Assembly (NCBI RefSeq): GCF_002093625.1
Contig: NZ_MRWD01000003.1
Location: 1-64,000 of the forward strand
DNA: 64,000 bases
Source of the DNA: Rouxiella silvae
Lineage (GTDB): Bacteria > Pseudomonadota > Gammaproteobacteria > Enterobacterales > Enterobacteriaceae
Direction: 5' to 3'
Shown: piece after piece, positions 56,935 to 64,000 of the stretch
Numbering within the stretch: the first letter of the stretch is position 1
Layout of the letters: each line of letters starts with the position of its first letter
Program-made: the position numbers and the translations under genes
Notes under the pieces: generated by a model
Database searches by the model: none
Told to the model about the DNA's origin: nothing
What the model saw: only the letters and a program-made list of their open reading frames with translations

Positions 56935-57957
56935 TTGAATCAGCCGAATACTCTACAATTGACGCCAGAAATGGCGTCACGCTTTGCCTCACTGGCGTTA
57001 AATCATTTAACCCGTGAATATCCGAATAAACTGATGCACGCGCTTTCCGGCCCTGAAGACGCAAAAGGACCTCGCGCGCTGCACCCTATTTTCTATGGCA
57101 GTTATGATTGGCACTCCTGCGTTCACGGCTACTGGCTGCTGCTGCGACTGCTCGACCGGTACCCTGAGCTACCGGAGCGTGACAAAATCATCGCCGTAGT
57201 AGAGGCCCATTTCACCGCCGACAACGTGGCGGGCGAGATGCACTACCTGCAACAAAAACAGCATAACGGCTTCGAACGTCCTTACGGCTGGGCATGGTTT
57301 TTGGCGCTGGCTCAACAGCTTGATGCCATGACCTTACCGCAGGCGAAAGGCTGGGCAAAAACGCTGGCACCGATGACTGAATTTTTTGTCAAAAGCTTCT
57401 GCGATTTTCTGCCCAAAGCCACTTATCCCCTGCGCGTCGGCAGCCATTTCAACACCGCTTTCGCACTGGCATTGACGCTCGACTACGCCCGCAGTACGGC
57501 GCGTAAAAAGCTGGTATCAATGATTGAGGAGACTGCACTGCGCTGGCATTTGGAAGACGTGAACTGTCAGGCCTGGGAACCGGGAGGGGATGAGTTTCTT
57601 TCGCCGTCGCTGATGGAGGCAGAACTGATGCGCCGCGTATTGGCACCTCAGGCGTTTATTACCTGGTTCGGTCGATTCCTGCCACATCTGGCGCAGGGGC
57701 AGCCTGAGACGCTGTTTGTTCCCGCCACAGTCACTGACCGCACTGACGGGAAAATTGGGCATCTGGACGGATTAAACCTCAGCCGCGCCTGGTGTCAGCG
57801 TTCACTGGCCGCCGCGCTGCCCGCTGGGGACGCCCGCATCACCCTGCTGGCTCGCTCCGCTGATAAACATTTAAACAGTGCGCTGGGTCATCTTGACAGT
57901 GATTATGCCGGTGAACACTGGCTGGCAACCTTTGCTCTGCTGGCATTGGAAGCTTGA
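56935..57957 (+). CDS. DUF2891 family protein, TTG start
   Basis: A 340-residue cytoplasmic protein with the DUF2891 core: FYGSYDWHSCVHGYWLLLRL, then HFTADNVAGEMHYL, ERPYGWAWFLALAQQL and DFLSPSLMEAELMRR-type (DEFLSPSLMEAELM). The repeated Trp/His/Tyr helices recall an alpha/alpha barrel, like glycoside-processing enzymes, but no reaction is known. The start is TTG with GGAGG 7 nt upstream. The gene co-occurs with DUF969/DUF979 here, suggesting it processes what the transporter carries. Confidence 0.85.
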   Translation: MNQPNTLQLTPEMASRFASLALNHLTREYPNKLMHALSGPEDAKGPRALHPIFYGSYDWHSCVHGYWLLLRLLDRYPELPERDKIIAVVEAHFTADNVAGEMHYLQQKQHNGFERPYGWAWFLALAQQLDAMTLPQAKGWAKTLAPMTEFFVKSFCDFLPKATYPLRVGSHFNTAFALALTLDYARSTARKKLVSMIEETALRWHLEDVNCQAWEPGGDEFLSPSLMEAELMRRVLAPQAFITWFGRFLPHLAQGQPETLFVPATVTDRTDGKIGHLDGLNLSRAWCQRSLAAALPAGDARITLLARSADKHLNSALGHLDSDYAGEHWLATFALLALEA

Positions 57958-57966
57958 TAACACAAG

Positions 57967-58002
57967 GCCTCTGCCATCACCGAGTTGGGCGAGAACAGAG
58001 GC
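57967..58002. terminator. Hairpin between the DUF2891 gene and the lpxA paralogue
   Basis: GCCTCTG (57,967-57,973) and CAGAGGC (57,996-58,002) form a 7 bp stem with a long loop between convergent genes; a weak shared terminator is possible. Confidence 0.5.
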
Positions 58003-58013
58003 TGTGCCAGCGC

Positions 58014-58802
58014 TTAGCGAATAACGCCGCGCTTTGAGCGGGCAAAGAAGTGTTCAAAACAGACCAGCATTGAGTATTCAGTCTGCTGGTATGCAATTTC
58101 CTCTCTCACGACCTCGATTGGCTCCGCACAGTGATACATACGCTGATAAAGCTGACGAATAATCAACCTTAAATGTGGGTCCTCGACCCAACGCAACAGC
58201 GCCGCTTCATTGACCTCAATCGGTCTGCATCTATTCCCCTCGGCGAGGACAAACGGCGGAACATCCTGAACCACGCATGAACCTGCCATCACTTCGCAGG
58301 CTTGCCCGAGAATACAAAACTGATGCACGGCGGCAAGCTTCCCGAGACACACATGGTCATCGACTTCAACGTGTCCGGCCAGTACGCCGCCGAGACCCAT
58401 TTCAACCGCATTACCCACCACGCAGTCGTGTCCAATATGCACCTGATTAAGAAAAATATTATCATTGCCGATGGTCGTTACGCCCGCTCCCTGCACGGTA
58501 CCGCGATGAAACGTCGCTTTCTGACCAATCTGATTACGATGGCCTATTTCCAGCCGAGTCGGCTCTCCCCGATACTTCAAGTCCTGATTAATCTCACCGA
58601 GTGAACAGAATCTATCGATAAAATTATCCCTGCCGATACGGGTGTGTCCGTTAATCACGCCGTGGGAAAGAACAATCGTTCCCTCACCTATCTCTACATT
58701 GCGTTGAATATGACAAAAAGGACCGATGCGAACGTGTGCACCGATAATCGCGCCCTTTTCAATAATACTGTTACCCGCGATAACGGCAGATGAGTGGATC
58801 AC
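58014..58802 (-). CDS. LpxA-like UDP-GlcNAc acyltransferase paralogue
   Basis: A 262-residue left-handed beta-helix acyltransferase with the length of E. coli LpxA. It keeps GEINQDLKYRGEPTRLEIG, FHRGTVQGAG, the catalytic His in QVHIGHDC and the C-terminal FFARSKRGVIR. Hexapeptide repeats run from about residue 5 to 190. LpxA puts the first acyl chain on UDP-GlcNAc in lipid A synthesis. This gene is far from the fabZ-lpxA-lpxB cluster, and its C-terminal half is strongly divergent, so it is a second copy with unknown acyl preference or a specialised sugar substrate. Confidence 0.85.
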   Translation of the reverse strand: MIHSSAVIAGNSIIEKGAIIGAHVRIGPFCHIQRNVEIGEGTIVLSHGVINGHTRIGRDNFIDRFCSLGEINQDLKYRGEPTRLEIGHRNQIGQKATFHRGTVQGAGVTTIGNDNIFLNQVHIGHDCVVGNAVEMGLGGVLAGHVEVDDHVCLGKLAAVHQFCILGQACEVMAGSCVVQDVPPFVLAEGNRCRPIEVNEAALLRWVEDPHLRLIIRQLYQRMYHCAEPIEVVREEIAYQQTEYSMLVCFEHFFARSKRGVIR

Positions 58803-59181
58803 GTTAGAAATCTCCAGATGTTGTATCTTCCTGATAGCAGGAAAAAAAACACCGGCAATTAATTCGCACAGGGCAAAATTAAGGAGGGAATGAGCAGGAA
58901 AAGGAGGGTCAATACTCTTTGTCTGCGGTATTCAGGGGGCTAATGCGTTAAGAATGCCCAAACGTGACCTGACTCACATAGAGTAAAGAAAAAGGGCAGG
59001 CAACCCAGCATAGTTTAATTTATATATTTTTTGAACCTTGTCAGGGTTGCACGTTCATGAATTAATTATTAATGCTTTCTTAAGCTTAACGGTTCAGGAT
59101 GTGCGATCGGCTCAACGCGGCATGCGTTAAAGCCAGTTTTTCTTGGGCATCTTTGCCAACCTGAGCCTATTGGAGCCAGCA
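58803..59181. other. Intergenic region before eptA
   Basis: About 380 AT-rich bp holding the promoters of the divergent lpxA paralogue and eptA. A CTTAAGCTTAAC sequence near 59,081 resembles PmrA half-sites but without the 5-bp spacing. Nothing else was recognised. Confidence 0.45.
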
Positions 59182-60813
59182 TTGCGAAATTTCATTCCTA
59201 AAATCAGCTATTTTTGGCTGACGATGTTGTTAAGCCTTTATTTCACGTGTGTTGTTAACCTTCCGGTCCTGCTGCATTTTTATCAAATCTTGCATGCTCT
59301 TTCGGCTTACAAAATTGGCTTTGCTTTATCTATTCCCGTGGTGCTTTTTGCCGCGTTGAACTTCGTGTTTACACCGTTTACCTTCAAACCCCTACTCAAG
59401 CCGTTCTTTATCGTCCTGCTGTTGATAAGCGCCATCGCCGCCTATGCACAGCTGGTGTTCCACGTGATTTTTGATCGTGGAATGATTGAAAACATCGCTG
59501 AAACTCAGCAAAGTGAAGCCTCCTCTTACTTAAATGCTTCAGTGGTGACTTGGTTTGTCCTCACTGGCCTGCTCCCTGCGCTGCTGCTGCTCAAAGTGCC
59601 GGTCGTTTATAATCAGACAGTGCTCAAACGGCTCGGCGTGCGCGTACTTTCAATGCTTGTCTCACTCGCGCTTATCGGTGGGGTAGCGACCCTTTATTAC
59701 AAAGACTATGCCTCGGTGGGCCGCAATAACCGCACGCTAAACCTCGAAATATTGCCAACCAACTATCTTTACAGCGGTTTTCAGTACATTAATCACAAGT
59801 ATTTGAGCACGCCGTTGCCGTATGAAAAAGTGGGTACCGATGCCAAACTGGTGCAAAAAGCAGGAGAAAAACCGACGCTGATGTTCCTGGTGATTGGCGA
59901 AACAGGCCGCGCCCAGAATCAGTCCTTTAACGGGTACGACAAGCCAACCAATAGCTTCACGCAAAAAACGCCGGACATGGTGTTCTTTAACCATGTCAGT
60001 TCGTGCGGCACTGCCACGGCAGTCTCCGTCCCCTGTATGTTTTCCGACATGAAACGAGTCGATTTCAACAACGAACGAGCGCATCGCAGCGACAGTTTTC
60101 TCGATATTTTGCAACGGGCTGGCGTAGCCGTATATTGGAAAGACAACGACGAAGGGTGTAAAGGCGTGTGCGATCGTGTGCCAAACGTCACCATTGATAC
60201 CAAAAAGGACGGCAAATTCTGCGACGGTGAAACCTGCTACGACGCCGCGCTGCTCGAAAATCTTGACGACAAAATTGTCGATGACGGAAAGAACAAACTG
60301 ATTGGTCTGCACCTGATAGGCAGCCACGGCCCGACCTATTATCAGCGCTATCCCGACAGTTTCCGCTTCTTTATGCCCGACTGTGAGAGAAGTGATATTG
60401 AAAACTGCAGTCACGAACAGCTGGTCAACACCTATGATAATACCGTGCGTTACACCGACTACGTGCTGACGCAGGTGATTGCCAAGGCTAAGCAGTACCA
60501 GGACAAATACAATGTCGTGATGATTTATCTGTCGGACCACGGAGAGTCACTCGGCGAAGACGGTCTCTATCTGCACGGCACGCCGTACAGCGTTGCGCCA
60601 CCGCAGCAAACTCACGTGCCAATGATGTTCTGGCTTTCGCCGCAGTACGCGGCGGCACAGGGGATTTCGCTGAGCTGCTTACAGACTGAAGCAGCAAAGA
60701 ATGACTATTCGCAGGATAACCTGTTCCATACCGTTCTTGATGCTATGGACGTTAAAACCACGGCTATCGATCCCACCCTGGATATCTTTAAGAGCTGTAG
60801 AACGGCCCAGTAA
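59182..60813 (+). CDS. eptA: Lipid A phosphoethanolamine transferase (EptA-type)
   Basis: A protein of about 543 residues with five N-terminal membrane helices and a periplasmic alkaline-phosphatase-like catalytic domain. The nucleophile threonine is in SSCGTATAVSVPCMFS, and metal ligands are in IGETGRAQN, GSHGPTYYQRYP and LSDHGESLGEDG. It transfers phosphoethanolamine to lipid A and lowers polymyxin binding; MCR enzymes are relatives. I prefer the TTG start at 59182, with GGAG at 6 nt spacing; a TTG at 59143 would add 13 residues. It converges on the LysR gene, whose stop is 2 bp from its own. Confidence 0.9.
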   Translation: MRNFIPKISYFWLTMLLSLYFTCVVNLPVLLHFYQILHALSAYKIGFALSIPVVLFAALNFVFTPFTFKPLLKPFFIVLLLISAIAAYAQLVFHVIFDRGMIENIAETQQSEASSYLNASVVTWFVLTGLLPALLLLKVPVVYNQTVLKRLGVRVLSMLVSLALIGGVATLYYKDYASVGRNNRTLNLEILPTNYLYSGFQYINHKYLSTPLPYEKVGTDAKLVQKAGEKPTLMFLVIGETGRAQNQSFNGYDKPTNSFTQKTPDMVFFNHVSSCGTATAVSVPCMFSDMKRVDFNNERAHRSDSFLDILQRAGVAVYWKDNDEGCKGVCDRVPNVTIDTKKDGKFCDGETCYDAALLENLDDKIVDDGKNKLIGLHLIGSHGPTYYQRYPDSFRFFMPDCERSDIENCSHEQLVNTYDNTVRYTDYVLTQVIAKAKQYQDKYNVVMIYLSDHGESLGEDGLYLHGTPYSVAPPQQTHVPMMFWLSPQYAAAQGISLSCLQTEAAKNDYSQDNLFHTVLDAMDVKTTAIDPTLDIFKSCRTAQ

Positions 60814-60814
60814 A

Positions 60815-61708
60815 TCATGATGAAACCACCCGCCGCTCAATTTCTGCTACAAAGGCATTGAGCGTCGGGTCATAACTGTGTTTTTCACTGTTGTAACGCA
60901 GATACAGCGCCGTTTTACGCACCGCGCGTTTTCCCAACGGCAACATTATCAGCTCACCTTTCTGCAAACGCGCCATTACGCTATGCAATGGCACCCAGCC
61001 ATAACCCACGCCGTGAGCAACCGCCTCAATAGCCGATTCAATGGTGGTAAAACTCCAGCTTACCGTCTCATAAGGCTTACGTTTTTCATCGCGCTGCGAG
61101 TCACGGTCTACCAAGGTTATCAACGGGTAACGCGCCAACTCGGTATTGCTAATCGGCCCAGTACTCAACAACAGAGGGTGGCCGCTTTTAACCACTGGCA
61201 CAAACTCCACGTCAACCAACCAGCGGCTGTTAAGGGTATTTTCGACGGGCTGAGTCGTGATGTAGATATCGGCAGTGCGCGCCTGCAGCTGGCGGTCAGT
61301 TTCATTACGCAAAATTTCAGTTAACTGCAGCTGGGTGTCGGGAAATGTCTGTTGAAAAGCCTGCAGGGCCGAAAAAAAGCTCTCTTTAGGAAACACTGCA
61401 TCCACCACCAAGCTTATCTGCGTGCGCGCGCCCTGACGCAATCCATGCGCTCGTGCCTCAAGCTGAGTGAAGGCTGCGATCAGCGGCTGTGCCTGAGACA
61501 GTAGCGCTCTGCCCTGCTCGGTTAGTTCAGCTTTGCGGCCAACAATTTTTAACAGCGGTAATCCAAGCCGCTCCTGCAGACTGGAAAGCGCATAACTTAC
61601 CGATGACTGACTGCGAAACAGCACTGCCGCCGCTTGAGCATAGCTTCCTTCAGTGACCACCGTCTGTAATACAACCCACTGTTCCAGCGTGGTGTGTGGC
61701 AGTTCCAT
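60815..61708 (-). CDS. LysR-family regulator, divergent from padC
   Basis: A 297-residue LysR protein with N-terminal helix-turn-helix YAQAAAVLFRSQSSVSYALSSL and a ligand-binding domain ending near LYLRYNSEKHSYDP. It is divergent from a phenolic acid decarboxylase gene, with an inverted repeat between them, so it probably activates that gene on sensing a hydroxycinnamate. It is of the common phenolic-acid type, not proven for this gene. Confidence 0.87.
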   Translation of the reverse strand: MELPHTTLEQWVVLQTVVTEGSYAQAAAVLFRSQSSVSYALSSLQERLGLPLLKIVGRKAELTEQGRALLSQAQPLIAAFTQLEARAHGLRQGARTQISLVVDAVFPKESFFSALQAFQQTFPDTQLQLTEILRNETDRQLQARTADIYITTQPVENTLNSRWLVDVEFVPVVKSGHPLLLSTGPISNTELARYPLITLVDRDSQRDEKRKPYETVSWSFTTIESAIEAVAHGVGYGWVPLHSVMARLQKGELIMLPLGKRAVRKTALYLRYNSEKHSYDPTLNAFVAEIERRVVSS

Positions 61709-61729
61709 AGCTAACCCATCTAATTATTA

Positions 61730-61749
61730 GATATATATCATCGTATATC
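61730..61749. promoter_or_regulatory. Inverted repeat between LysR gene and padC
   Basis: GATATA (61,730-61,735) and TATATC (61,744-61,749) flank an 8 bp spacer, a LysR-type arrangement in the 124 bp divergent region. Confidence 0.6.
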
Positions 61750-61832
61750 AGCGTTATTCAATCGAATTTGCAAGGAGTAAATTGGTTTTATCGCAACAAA
61801 TTACGGCATTATAAGCCGTCGAGGAGATAACA

Positions 61833-62339
61833 ATGAGCAGCTTTGATAAAACAGACTTAAGCGGTTTTTTGGGCAAACACCTAGTTTATACCTACGATAA
61901 CGGCTGGAACTATGAGATCTACGTTAAAAATGCCACCACGCTCGACTACCGCATTCACAGCGGTATCGTAGGCAACCGTTGGGTAAAAGACCAGCATGCC
62001 TACATCGTCAGGGTGGCACAGCTTGTGTATAAAATTTCATGGACCGAGCCGACCGGGACTGACGTCAGCCTGATAGTCAACCTAGCCGACAAGGTGTTTC
62101 ACGGCACAATATTCTTTCCGCGCTGGGTGATGAACAATCCGCAAAAAACCGTGTGTTTCCAAAACGAGCATATTGCAAAAATGGAAACTTACCGCGAGGC
62201 CGGTCCGGCTTATCCAACCGAAGTGATTGACGAATTCGCCACCATCACTTTTGTACGCGACTGCGGCACGGATAATGACGACGTGATTAACTGCGCGGCC
62301 AGTGAGTTACCTAAAGATTTCCCGAAAAATCTACGTTAA
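61833..62339 (+). CDS. padC: Phenolic acid decarboxylase
   Basis: A 168-residue PAD enzyme (calycin-like fold) that decarboxylates ferulic, p-coumaric and caffeic acids to vinyl derivatives without cofactor. The conserved KHLVYTYDNGWNYEIYVKN, DYRIHSGIVGNRWV and HGTIFFPRWV segments carry the active-site tyrosines, glutamate and arginine of the family. The length matches known enzymes. GGAG lies before the ATG. It is monocistronic and followed by a hairpin. Confidence 0.95.
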   Translation: MSSFDKTDLSGFLGKHLVYTYDNGWNYEIYVKNATTLDYRIHSGIVGNRWVKDQHAYIVRVAQLVYKISWTEPTGTDVSLIVNLADKVFHGTIFFPRWVMNNPQKTVCFQNEHIAKMETYREAGPAYPTEVIDEFATITFVRDCGTDNDDVINCAASELPKDFPKNLR

Positions 62340-62381
62340 TCACTTTTTCACTGTAGATTCGACACCCTTACGTCGCTAAAA

Positions 62382-62409
62382 AAGGGGATCCGTTTTCACA
62401 GGATCCCTT
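62382..62409 (+). terminator. Terminator hairpin after padC
   Basis: AAGGGGATCC (62,382-62,391) and GGATCCCTT (62,401-62,409) form a 9 bp stem with a one-base bulge and a 9-nt loop, 43 bp after the padC stop; it may also serve the convergent hydrolase gene. Confidence 0.7.
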
Positions 62410-62444
62410 ATTCATGGGCGCTGATCGCTGTATTTAGCGACAGC

Positions 62445-63458
62445 TCAGCGCAGCACGTTGAATAGAGCCTGATTGAACTTCTCGGGCTCTTCCATCTGCG
62501 GCGCATGCCCCAGTCCTTTAAATTCGATCAGTTTGGAGTGCGGAATAAGCTTCGCCGCCTGCTTGCCCAACACGTTGTAATGCCCCAGCTTTGCCTTGAC
62601 CTCTGGTGAAGCAATGTCGCTGCCAATCGCAGTGGTATCGGAGGTACCAATCATCAGCGTGGTCGGTACGCGCAGATTTTTCAGCTCGTAAAACACCGGC
62701 TGGGTAAAAATCATGTCGTAAATCAGCGCCGAGTTCCACGCAACCAGCTTGTGCCCTGGGCCGCTGTTCAAACCTGCCAACATATCGACCCAGCGGTCAT
62801 ATTCCGGTTTCCATTTACCGACATAATACGTCTTCAACTCATAGTCGTGGATGCTTTGGGCCGACAGTTTCAATTCGCGGTCATACCATTGGTCCACCGT
62901 ACGGTAAGGCACACCTTTGGCCTTCCAGTCTTCAAGACCGATAGGATTCACCAGCACCAGTTTTGATACCTGCTGCGGATACATCAGCGCATAGCGCGTA
63001 GCCAGCATCCCGCCGGTTGAATGCCCGATAATAACCGCTTTAGAAATTTTCAAACTTTTGAGCAAATCGTTGGTATTGGTCGCTAACTGCTGGAAAGTGT
63101 ATTGATAATGCTCAGGTTTGGTTGAAGAGCAGAAACCTATCTGGTCAGGCGCAACCACGCGGTATCCCTTACCCAGTAACGCTTTAATGGTGTCGCCCCA
63201 GGTCGCGCCGCAGAAATTTTTGCCGTGCATCAGTACCACAGTTTGACCATTTTTCTTACCCACCGGCTGCACGTCCATATACCCCATTTGCAGCGGAACA
63301 CCTTGAGAATTAAACGAAAAATGCTTAAGTGGATAAGGGTAATCAAACCCCTGTAGTTGAGGCCCGTAGGAGGGAGCCTCTGCGGCCACCGCGGCTGTCG
63401 AGGCTAATGCGATCGCCAGAAAAGAAACGGAAAGCGCTTTTTGAAAAGAACGGATCAT
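62445..63458 (-). CDS. Secreted alpha/beta hydrolase
   Basis: A 337-residue hydrolase with a signal peptide (FLAIALASTAAVAA) at its start. The oxyanion region is HGKNFCGATW, the nucleophile is Ser in GHSTGG and the catalytic histidine is in GLGHAPQMEEP. It should act in the periplasm on an ester or similar bond; the substrate is unknown. ATG 63458 follows AGGAAA; the extra eight residues of a longer frame would precede the signal peptide. It is monocistronic. Confidence 0.87.
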   Translation of the reverse strand: MIRSFQKALSVSFLAIALASTAAVAAEAPSYGPQLQGFDYPYPLKHFSFNSQGVPLQMGYMDVQPVGKKNGQTVVLMHGKNFCGATWGDTIKALLGKGYRVVAPDQIGFCSSTKPEHYQYTFQQLATNTNDLLKSLKISKAVIIGHSTGGMLATRYALMYPQQVSKLVLVNPIGLEDWKAKGVPYRTVDQWYDRELKLSAQSIHDYELKTYYVGKWKPEYDRWVDMLAGLNSGPGHKLVAWNSALIYDMIFTQPVFYELKNLRVPTTLMIGTSDTTAIGSDIASPEVKAKLGHYNVLGKQAAKLIPHSKLIEFKGLGHAPQMEEPEKFNQALFNVLR

Positions 63459-63760
63459 TGAGTTTTCCTGATAAATTGCCAATACGCGGCTTATATAAGC
63501 CGAATTTTAAGGGGTTTAACTTCAGGAATGAATCAGAAATAGTGACAAATTATTTAAGCGTACTGCCCTATATACTCGATACAAACTGGCGCAGAGCGCT
63601 AAAATTGATTGAAACAGGCACGACGAAAACAATAACGTGAGCTACGTTTGATAAGATGAACACTCAAGTGGCATAAGTCGCCATTATTGGTACTATTCTT
63701 CGGGATTTGAGCCCTATTTTCTTATAACCTTTTGAATGTTCACACTTTGCGAGCAAAATC
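63459..63760. other. Intergenic region before mtfA
   Basis: About 300 bp between the hydrolase gene and mtfA with divergent promoters expected. No tRNA gene or integrase is seen, although in E. coli mtfA is near asn tRNA genes. Confidence 0.5.
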
Positions 63761-64000
63761 ATGATCAAGTGGCCGTGGAAAAGTAATGAACTGAAAATTG
63801 ACAAAAGCGAAGTTTGGCAGCTGGCGCTGGACATCCCCCTTTTTTCAGATTTAAACAGCCATGAACGACAGCGACTCATCCACGTCGCCGGCCAACTTTT
63901 GCAGCAAAAAAAGTTGCAGCTCCTGCAAGGGGTTGAACTTGAGGAAGCCATGCAGGCAAGAATTGCGCTGCTTTTCGCCCTACCGGTGATGGAACTGGGT
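63761..64000 (+). CDS. mtfA: Mlc titration factor A, N-terminal part
   Basis: The first 80 codons of MtfA, cut by the window end. MIKWPWKSNELK opens the protein and LDIPLFSDLNSHERQRLI, LLQQKKLQLLQGVEL and ALLFALPVMELG match E. coli MtfA. The full protein is a zinc aminopeptidase that binds Mlc and frees ptsG from repression. The HEXXH zinc motif would lie beyond the window. Start ATG 63761. Confidence 0.9.
   Translation, partial: MIKWPWKSNELKIDKSEVWQLALDIPLFSDLNSHERQRLIHVAGQLLQQKKLQLLQGVELEEAMQARIALLFALPVMELG

Noticed and set aside
59076-59100. PmrA box before eptA
   Set aside because: CTTAAG and CTTAAC are adjacent; the PmrA site needs a 5 bp spacer.
59737-60540. Long minus-strand frame inside eptA
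   Set aside because: It is antisense to intact EptA catalytic motifs and resembles no family; a shadow frame.
63329-63760. Small gene or tRNA integration site by mtfA
   Set aside because: The open frame overlaps the hydrolase start and no tRNA fold or integrase was found.
1-64000. CRISPR array
   Set aside because: No regularly spaced direct repeats of 25-40 bp were seen on reading through the window.

Overview
The window looks like the chromosome of an enterobacterium in the Yersiniaceae/Hafniaceae neighbourhood (Serratia, Rahnella or Rouxiella-like; genus not determinable here). Full-length homologues of Escherichia coli genes (opgD, yojI, yjiN, gldA, dsrB, a csp gene, mtfA, padC-type genes) sit among genes with no close E. 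coli counterpart (gluconate 2-dehydrogenase, a second adenylosuccinate synthetase, a second LpxA-like acyltransferase, a DUF969/DUF979/DUF2891 cluster).

Positions 1 to about 13,455 are the right-hand part of an integrated mobile element. It carries an OLD-family nuclease plus UvrD-like helicase pair (Gabija-type defence), an EcoRII-type restriction-modification pair, a complete LexA-controlled umuDC operon, and a three-gene recombinase block (two tyrosine recombinases and a small third protein, the Tn554-type arrangement). The recombinase block abuts the 3' two thirds of a second umuC, which is cut inside its conserved TKTLAKLA region. The simplest reading is that the element integrates into the chromosomal umuC, destroys it, and brings its own umuDC as a replacement. 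The left end of the element and the 5' part of the broken umuC lie outside the window. Long stretches of the element are non-coding, and one holds what looks like a decayed IS481-type transposase gene.

From 14,300 to 26,100 are metabolic and stress genes: a three-gene membrane gluconate 2-dehydrogenase operon, a YmgB/AriR-family connector, a TetX-like FAD monooxygenase facing a MarR regulator across twin palindromes, a divergent purA paralogue facing a LysR regulator, and an MFS exporter with its TetR regulator behind a large palindromic operator. From 26,100 to 32,200 is a peptide-type ABC importer with a fused permease-ATPase, ended by a GntR/FadR regulator and divergent from a DUF1028 gene; two near-identical palindromes lie between the two transcription units.

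From 32,200 to 46,500 are a CDF metal exporter, an EmrA/EmrB/outer-membrane-factor tripartite pump, CorA, a DUF3772 MscS channel, YojI, YjiN (DUF445), GldA and a small unknown protein. From 46,500 to 64,000 are OpgD, a PLP decarboxylase, DsrB, a cold-shock protein, a small unknown protein, a YahK-type alcohol dehydrogenase, an AI-2E-family permease, QueH, the DUF969/DUF979/DUF2891 cluster, the LpxA paralogue, an EptA-type phosphoethanolamine transferase, a LysR regulator with phenolic acid decarboxylase, a secreted alpha/beta hydrolase, and the start of mtfA. No rRNA, tRNA or CRISPR array was recognised.
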